A stretch of 64,000 nt of DNA. Origin: Candidatus Saccharimonadota bacterium. GTDB taxonomy: Bacteria; Patescibacteriota; Saccharimonadia; Saccharimonadales; Saccharimonadaceae. The translations under genes and the position numbers were made by a program. This document shows, piece by piece, positions 59,131-64,000 of the stretch. The stretch spans positions 62,001 to 126,000 of the forward strand of contig CAJPQK010000001.1 in assembly GCA_905372835.1 (NCBI GenBank), read 5' to 3'. The stretch's first letter is position 1. Each line of letters begins with the position of its first letter. The notes below the pieces were generated by a model. It did no database searches and was not told the origin of the DNA. It saw only the letters and a list, made by a program, of their open reading frames with translations.

Positions 59131-60483
59131 CTAATTTTGCACATAGAGTTTATCCTTGACGTCATTAATTTGTTCACGCACCAGTTGGTTGGTTAAACTT
59201 TCTTTGGTGATTTTTTCGACAGAGTGCATGGCTGTGGTGTGGTCTTTACGGCCAAGTTCTTGAGCAATTTTTGGAAAACTCATTTTCAATTCGCTACGCA
59301 ACAGATACATGGCAATTTGTCGTGGCTGGACGATAAATTTGTCGCGCCTAGCTGAACACATATCTTTTGGATCCAGGTTAAAATAGCGCGCCGTCCGATC
59401 GATAATCTGCTTAGCGGTAATGTGTTGTGGGCGAACCCGTTTCATGTCGCCCAAGACACTTTCGGCTGCCGCCACATCTGGCACAAAGCCTTGCATATCA
59501 GCGTAGGCCAACAGACGGTTAAGTGCGCCCTCTAACTCTCGGATATTGGTTTTAAAATTAGCTGCCAAATATTCAACAACTCCTGATTCTAACTCAGTAC
59601 CACTGAGGCTAGCTTTTGCTTTGACGATGGCACACCGTGTTTCATAGTCAGGCATTTGAATATCAATTGCCATACCCCATTCAAAACGGCTGCGCAGTCG
59701 GTCGGTGAGAGTAGGGATGCTCTTGGGTGGTTTATCAGAGCTGATGATAATTTGTTTATTGTTTTGGTGCAGGTCATTAAAGGTGTGAAAAAATTCATCT
59801 TGAGTTTTTTCTTTGCCGGCAATAAACTGCATATCGTCAACAATTAGCACATCAACATTGCGATATTTATCAGAAAAACCTTTTTTCTTGAAACGGATAT
59901 AGTCAAGGAATTCATTCACAAAAGCCTCGGTTGTTGTGTACAGCACTCGAGTTGACGGCTGCTGTTTGATGATCTCATTACCAACAGCTTGCATGAGGTG
60001 AGTTTTACCAAGACCCGAACCACCGTATAGATACAGTGGATTATATTTAAGACCAGGGTGCGACGCGACCGCTTGGCATGCAGCGTAAGCCAGGTCGTTG
60101 CTCGATCCAACGATAAAATTGTCAAAGGTATAGCGCGGATTGAGATTACTATTGTTCTTTTGAGTTAGGGCGATGATGCGACGTTCCTTTGGGCGAGTAG
60201 TCTCTTCTGGCTGATCCCGGTTGATGGTCTTTTTTCGTGAACCAGAACCGATCCGATATCGCACCACACCTTCAAAACCATTTGATTTTAAAGCTGCTTG
60301 AATATCGGTATGAAATTTTTTCTCCAACTGAGCTTCTACGAAAATATTTGGCACGATGATAACAGCTTCTTTGTCGGAAACTAGTTCTAATTTTGTTTTT
60401 GTGAACCATGCAGAAAACGAAGAAGACGGAATAGTCAACTCTAACTGACCCAACACTCCCTGCCAGATTGCTTGTTCTTTCAT
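59131..60483 (-). CDS. dnaA: Chromosomal replication initiator DnaA
   Basis: 450 residues. Domain I (QAIWQGVLGQLELTI), linker, AAA+ domain III with Walker A GGSGLGKTHL and Walker B VDVLIVDDMQF, and the C-terminal DNA-binding domain IV with DHTTAMHSVEKI. A GTG five codons upstream is in frame; I chose the ATG because AGGG precedes it at the right distance and family length fits. It sits between two DnaA-box clusters, as in many bacterial origins. Confidence 0.96.
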   Translation of the reverse strand: MKEQAIWQGVLGQLELTIPSSSFSAWFTKTKLELVSDKEAVIIVPNIFVEAQLEKKFHTDIQAALKSNGFEGVVRYRIGSGSRKKTINRDQPEETTRPKERRIIALTQKNNSNLNPRYTFDNFIVGSSNDLAYAACQAVASHPGLKYNPLYLYGGSGLGKTHLMQAVGNEIIKQQPSTRVLYTTTEAFVNEFLDYIRFKKKGFSDKYRNVDVLIVDDMQFIAGKEKTQDEFFHTFNDLHQNNKQIIISSDKPPKSIPTLTDRLRSRFEWGMAIDIQMPDYETRCAIVKAKASLSGTELESGVVEYLAANFKTNIRELEGALNRLLAYADMQGFVPDVAAAESVLGDMKRVRPQHITAKQIIDRTARYFNLDPKDMCSARRDKFIVQPRQIAMYLLRSELKMSFPKIAQELGRKDHTTAMHSVEKITKESLTNQLVREQINDVKDKLYVQN

Positions 60484-60702
60484 GTTATAAACCCTCACAC
60501 ATAATCTACTCTGTACTATAGCAAATAGACGGAGTTTTCCACAAGCATAGACATCTCATGGAAGAGAAACTGAAAATAGAGGTGAACTTTTCCACAAGCA
60601 CATACCACCTCTGTTATAATTGTGGATAAAACAGACCGAGTGGTGGAAAACTACAATTAATACTTGCAAAAAAACCAAAAAAACGCTAAACTATCACCCA
60701 GT
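60484..60702. other. dnaA-rpmH intergenic DnaA-box cluster (left half of oriC)
   Basis: A perfect box TGTGGATAA lies at 60621-60629, with TTTTCCACA at 60535-60543 and 60588-60596 on the other strand (8 of 9). AT-rich tracts stand beside the box. Between 60664 and 60692 the rpmH promoter TTGCAA-N17-TAAACT is seen. No gene is present. Confidence 0.65.
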
Positions 60703-60840
60703 ATGCCAAAGCGAACATTTCAACCACACAAACGTCATCGTGCCCGTACGCACGGTTTTCGAGCACGTGTTTCTACAAAGGCTGGTCGCGCTGTTTTGAA
60801 GCGACGCCGCCTGAAAGGTCGTGCAAGGATTGCACTATAA
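60703..60840 (+). CDS. rpmH: 50S ribosomal protein L34
   Basis: 45 residues, very basic: MPKRTFQPHKRHRARTHGFR, then KRRRLKGRARIAL at the end, the universal L34 pattern. It is divergent from dnaA in the classic order. A promoter TTGCAA-N17-TAAACT ends ten bases before the ATG, leaving almost no leader. Confidence 0.97.
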   Translation: MPKRTFQPHKRHRARTHGFRARVSTKAGRAVLKRRRLKGRARIAL

Positions 60841-60867
60841 CGAGTAAATAGTGCGCCAGATGATTTG

Positions 60868-60900
60868 ATACCACTCCTGATGTATACCGGAGTGGTATTT
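60868..60900 (+). terminator. Hairpin terminator between rpmH and rnpA
   Basis: ATACCACTCC / GGAGTGGTAT, ten-bp perfect stem, 11-base loop, followed only by TT. The -10 box of rnpA begins five bases after the stem, so the two genes seem separately transcribed. Confidence 0.65.
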
Positions 60901-60902
60901 GG

Positions 60903-60908
60903 TATACT
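60903..60908 (+). promoter_or_regulatory. -10 box of rnpA, leaderless
   Basis: TATACT, then AGGAGA and directly the ATG. The AGGAGA abuts the ATG with zero spacing, too close to act as a Shine-Dalgarno sequence. Confidence 0.65.
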
Positions 60909-60914
60909 AGGAGA

Positions 60915-61262
60915 ATGTTAACGCATCATCACAGGTTTCACGGTCACGGCAGTTTACGATATCTATATCAAAATGGTGATGCTGCACGGTCTCGTTTGAT
61001 GACAGTAAAATACATCACTAATCCGCGTCGGAAACACAGCCGCTTCGCTGTGGTGATCAGTAAAAAAGTTCTCAAGTCAGCCGTTCATCGTAACAGGGTG
61101 CGCCGACGGGTGTACGAGGTGATTCGAGCTGAGCTGCCGATGCTTAAAGATAATCATGATGTGGCATTGATCATCTTTACGGCTGATTTTTTACACATGG
61201 AATACAAGAGTATTCAAAACGAAGTCAAACGACTATTCTCTCAGGCTAATCTGTATAAATGA
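60915..61262 (+). CDS. rnpA: Ribonuclease P protein component
   Basis: 115 residues, assisting the RNase P RNA in trimming tRNA 5' ends. The hallmark RNR motif is in AVHRNRVRRRVYEVIR, with the basic start HHHRFHGHGSLRYLYQNG. TATACT six bases before the ATG suggests a leaderless message. It heads rnpA-yidC-jag. Confidence 0.95.
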   Translation: MLTHHHRFHGHGSLRYLYQNGDAARSRLMTVKYITNPRRKHSRFAVVISKKVLKSAVHRNRVRRRVYEVIRAELPMLKDNHDVALIIFTADFLHMEYKSIQNEVKRLFSQANLYK

Positions 61263-61287
61263 CATATTTTTTGATATAATGTGAGGC

Positions 61288-62220
61288 ATGAGTTTTTTTG
61301 ATGTTCTGATTGTACAGCCAATTTTTAATATTTTAATGGCTATTTATGGCTTGATTCCAGATTTTGGTGTCAGCATTATCCTCTTTACTATCATCATTCG
61401 TTTTCTACTGTGGCCGATGGTTAAAAAACAGCTACACCAGACAAAGGCAATGCGTAAAATGCAACCTCAACTGGCGAAGATTAATGCTAAATACAAAAAT
61501 GATCGTCAGGCGCGAGCCCTCGCGATGATGGAACTATACAAAGAGCACAACATTAGTATGTTTGGCTCAATTAGTGTGTTGTTGATTCAGCTACCAGTGT
61601 TGATCGGTATTTACCGAGTGGTACAGATTTTTGTGTCCAGCCGTGTTCACACTGGTGACCTCGCTAAATATGCGTATGATTTTATAGAACAACTACCAGT
61701 AGTGTCCAACCTGGTGGCTCACCCAGATCAGCTTAATCAAAACTTTTTAGGGATGGTTGATCTGACACAACACGCGGTCAGTAACAGTGGTGTGACCTGG
61801 AGTTTATTAATTTTAGCTGTATTAGCGGCGGTGATGCAGTTCTTGACTACAAAACAAATTTCTCCAGCGAGCGGCAGCAAGAAGAGACTGCGCGACATCA
61901 TGCAAGAAGCTGCTGAAGGTAAAGAAGCAGATCAGTCAGAAATCAATGCTATTGTGATGCGGAAAATGATGAAGTTCATGCCAATATTTATGTTCTTCGT
62001 GATCATCAACCTGCCAGGCGCCTTGGCATTATATCTAACCGTCTCAAACGTTGCAGCATATGCGCAAAACGCCATTATCTTGAAGGGCGATAGCGACGAG
62101 ATGGAAACTATTTCTAAAACACCAAATAAGTCAAAGAAAAACTCCCAAAAACCTCAAGCACGTAAGCGCGCAGCGACAGCAACTGAGGCAAAAATCACTC
62201 GGATTAAGGCCAAGGAATAA
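61288..62220 (+). CDS. yidC: Membrane protein insertase YidC
   Basis: 310 residues. First helix and loop (IYGLIPDFGVSIILFTIIIR), the cytoplasmic coiled-coil region KAMRKMQPQLAKINAKYKND, helices near QLPVLIGIYRVVQIF and the end helices (MPIFMFFVIINLPGALALYL). The C-terminal 45 residues are Lys/Ser-rich, as in YidCs that bind ribosomes. TATAAT lies seven bases before the ATG. Confidence 0.95.
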   Translation: MSFFDVLIVQPIFNILMAIYGLIPDFGVSIILFTIIIRFLLWPMVKKQLHQTKAMRKMQPQLAKINAKYKNDRQARALAMMELYKEHNISMFGSISVLLIQLPVLIGIYRVVQIFVSSRVHTGDLAKYAYDFIEQLPVVSNLVAHPDQLNQNFLGMVDLTQHAVSNSGVTWSLLILAVLAAVMQFLTTKQISPASGSKKRLRDIMQEAAEGKEADQSEINAIVMRKMMKFMPIFMFFVIINLPGALALYLTVSNVAAYAQNAIILKGDSDEMETISKTPNKSKKNSQKPQARKRAATATEAKITRIKAKE

Positions 62221-62232
62221 GGAGGAATAATC

Positions 62233-62691
62233 ATGGATCAGCAACAAACAATCGAGTATATCAAGAAATACGTTGAAGATTTGATGGCGTTTTTCGACCT
62301 GAATATAACAGCTGAAGTATCTATCGAAGAGGATATTCTGATCGTAAAAGTTCCATCAACACAGTACAACAGTTTGCTCATTGGTCGTGGTGCTGAGACG
62401 CTGCGCAGTATTCAACACTTACTTTCAGCACTACTGCGCAATAGTAATGCAGCAGTGGAGCGAGTTAATCTAGATATCGCTGACTACAAACAGCAGCACG
62501 CTGAGAAGCTTACTGAAAAAGCTCATGGCTGGTTCCAAGAGGTTCGAGATACTGGCGAATCCAAGACACTAGATCTCAACGCCGCTGACCGCTGGACGGT
62601 GCATCACGCGGCACACGATTTTGATGATATAGAAACTCACTCGGAGGGTGAGGGTCGCGATCGACGACTTGTAATTAGCTTAAAAGATTAA
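62233..62691 (+). CDS. jag: KH-R3H RNA-binding protein Jag/KhpB
   Basis: 152 residues. A KH domain (LIVKVPSTQYNSLLIGRGAE with the G-R-G-A loop at about 49-52) is followed by an R3H-like domain (ADYKQQHAEKLTEKAH and RWTVHHAAHDF). It follows yidC directly, as in most bacteria, with AAGGAGGA before the ATG. Role by family: RNA binding in cell-envelope and division control. Confidence 0.93.
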   Translation: MDQQQTIEYIKKYVEDLMAFFDLNITAEVSIEEDILIVKVPSTQYNSLLIGRGAETLRSIQHLLSALLRNSNAAVERVNLDIADYKQQHAEKLTEKAHGWFQEVRDTGESKTLDLNAADRWTVHHAAHDFDDIETHSEGEGRDRRLVISLKD

Positions 62692-62715
62692 AAAGCGTTA
62701 TAATCGGACACGTAT

Positions 62716-63525
62716 ATGCAGGAGTTGTTTAATAAACGAAATAGAGTAATCTTACTCGAGTTGGTAAAAACTGACTTTAAATTGCGTTATCAAGGTTCAT
62801 TTTTGGGAATTTTGTGGTCGGTCTTGAAACCACTCTTACTGTTTTTGGTGATGTACCTAGTGTTTGTGAAATTTTTGAAATTCACTGACGGCACAAAAAC
62901 CTACCCAATTGTCTTACTCTTAGGTATTGCTCTTTGGGGATTTTTCACTGAAGCTACCTCAGTTGGCATGAACGCTATTGTCAGCAGGGGTGATTTACTG
63001 CGTAAAATCAACTTTCCAAAATACATCATCATCATCTCATCGATGTCGAGTGCGCTCATCAGCCTGTCGATCAACTTGATTGTGGTGTTAATCTTTGGCC
63101 TCATCTCTGGAGTTGACTTTACGTGGAAAGTACTTTTGGCGCCATTTAGTATCATTCAATTGTTCATCTTGGCAATGGGTGTGTCACTAATATTATCAAC
63201 ATTGTATGTCAAATTCCGTGACATCAGCCATATCTGGGATGTGATTTTACAGATATGTTTCTACAGCATCCCGATCATCTATCCACTTAGTTTGGTGTCA
63301 AATTTTCACCCAGGGGTTGCGAAAATCATGATGCTTAACCCTATTGCGCAAAGTATTCAAGACGTCCGATACAGCCTGATTGCTCCACAGACAACACCAA
63401 CTACGTGGAGTACGGTAAATAATATCTGGATTAGTTTAATCCCTGTTGTACTGACAGTTGTTGTTGTCATTATTGGTGTTATTTATTTCAGAAAAAGCAG
63501 CAAAACCTTTGCGGAGAATATGTAA
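62716..63525 (+). CDS. ABC-2 polysaccharide export permease (Wzm/TagG type)
   Basis: 269 residues, six helices. RVILLELVKTDFKLRYQGSFLG is typical of the family's N-terminus, followed by WSVLKPLLLFLVMYLVF. The family exports O-antigen, teichoic acid or capsule chains across the membrane. TATAAT at 62699-62704 lies 11 bases before the ATG. Its TAA overlaps the ATG of the ATPase gene (TAATG). Confidence 0.9.
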   Translation: MQELFNKRNRVILLELVKTDFKLRYQGSFLGILWSVLKPLLLFLVMYLVFVKFLKFTDGTKTYPIVLLLGIALWGFFTEATSVGMNAIVSRGDLLRKINFPKYIIIISSMSSALISLSINLIVVLIFGLISGVDFTWKVLLAPFSIIQLFILAMGVSLILSTLYVKFRDISHIWDVILQICFYSIPIIYPLSLVSNFHPGVAKIMMLNPIAQSIQDVRYSLIAPQTTPTTWSTVNNIWISLIPVVLTVVVVIIGVIYFRKSSKTFAENM

Positions 63526-64000
63526 TGAGTAAAAAAGCACTAGAAGTAAAAAACCTATATAAAAGCTTCAATTTACCAACTGAACAGGCAAATGGTATCA
63601 AGCAAGCCTTTGTGAACTGGACGAAGGGTGTTAAGGGTTATAAAAAACAAGAAGTTCTAAAAGACATTTCCTTTACGGTAGAAAAAGGTGATTTTTTTGG
63701 TATCGTTGGACGAAATGGTTGTGGAAAATCGACATTATTAAAGTTGATCTCTGATATCTATTCACCTGATTCTGGGGAAGTGATTGTCAACGGCAAACTC
63801 ATTCCGTTCATCGAACTTGGTGTTGGTTTCAATCCAGAGTTGACTGGTCGGGAAAACGTCTACCTGAACGGAGCGTTACTGGGTTTCTCACATGATGAAG
63901 TCGAAGATATGTATGACGAAATCGTTGATTTTGCCGAACTAGAGCAGTTTATGGATCAAAAACTGAAGAACTATTCGAGTGGTATGCAGGTGCGTTTGGC
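63525..64000 (+). CDS. ABC polysaccharide exporter ATPase (Wzt/TagH type), 3' end outside window
   Basis: 158 codons read to the window end. Walker A is GRNGCGKST near residue 63; the PFIELGVGFNPELTGRENVY segment and the signature YSSGMQVRLA are typical of Wzt/TagH-type ATPases. It starts at 63525, overlapping the permease stop. The chain it moves cannot be told without the downstream genes. Confidence 0.92.
   Translation, partial: MSKKALEVKNLYKSFNLPTEQANGIKQAFVNWTKGVKGYKKQEVLKDISFTVEKGDFFGIVGRNGCGKSTLLKLISDIYSPDSGEVIVNGKLIPFIELGVGFNPELTGRENVYLNGALLGFSHDEVEDMYDEIVDFAELEQFMDQKLKNYSSGMQVRL

Noticed and set aside
1..64000. CRISPR arrays, insertion sequences, rRNA, tmRNA, RNase P RNA or SRP RNA
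   Set aside because: No regular repeats, transposase frames or characteristic RNA cores were seen in the gaps.

Overview
The window looks like part of a small, streamlined chromosome of a Candidatus Saccharibacteria (TM7) member, probably a host-associated Nanosynbacter-like epibiont. The assignment rests on gene content and protein character, not a database search: a standard code with TGA as stop, very short intergenic gaps, many TATAAT/TATACT boxes placed so close to the ATG that transcripts should have no leader, a DnaG without zinc ligands, and a type IV secretion-like (T4SS-like) locus of the sort described in this phylum. No mobile element, CRISPR array or rRNA gene was seen.

Layout. 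(1) 1-22.7 kb is housekeeping, mostly on the minus strand: a degenerate DHH protein, rpsT, holA-mutM, a NUDIX gene and polA, a P-loop kinase, dnaG-rpoD, orn with an MmcQ/YjbR protein, an HrpA-like helicase, mscL, argS, pyrG and the ribonucleotide reductase genes nrdA-nrdB. (2) 22.9-35.5 kb holds a MacB-type ABC transporter, a sugar-phosphate isomerase, groES-groEL under a CIRCE operator, murF/murE, tsaD and valS. (3) 35.5-42.0 kb holds tRNA genes, rlmH, comF, hsp20 and six VirB2/TrbC-like two-helix pilin paralogues. (4) 42.1-57.8 kb is a plus-strand run: a Tat-type lipoprotein, two VirB6-like proteins, PrgI, a TraC-like N-terminal protein, a VirB4 ATPase, a VanY-type peptidase, a lysozyme/CHAP hydrolase and a PEGA protein. 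(5) 57.8-64 kb is the origin region: dnaN, dnaA, rpmH, rnpA, yidC, jag, with DnaA-box clusters on both sides of dnaA, then the start of a polysaccharide ABC exporter.

How it fits together. The origin lies near 58.9-60.7 kb. The T4SS-like locus carries its own cell-wall hydrolases and pilin set but no relaxase, VirD4 or VirB11 in view, which fits a contact, uptake or effector machine better than conjugation. The reductase region is the most unusual part. NrdA lacks the usual C-terminal redox cysteine pair. NrdB has the Phe/Glu active-site pattern of class Ic enzymes. A separate 57-residue ORF downstream ends in a C-x2-C tail and carries its own NrdR-box-like sites, suggesting that the thiol-shuttle tail of NrdA is supplied in trans. 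Genes with Shine-Dalgarno leaders (rpsT, groES/groEL, hsp20, nrdA, nrdB, mscL) coexist with at least twelve genes that look leaderless.
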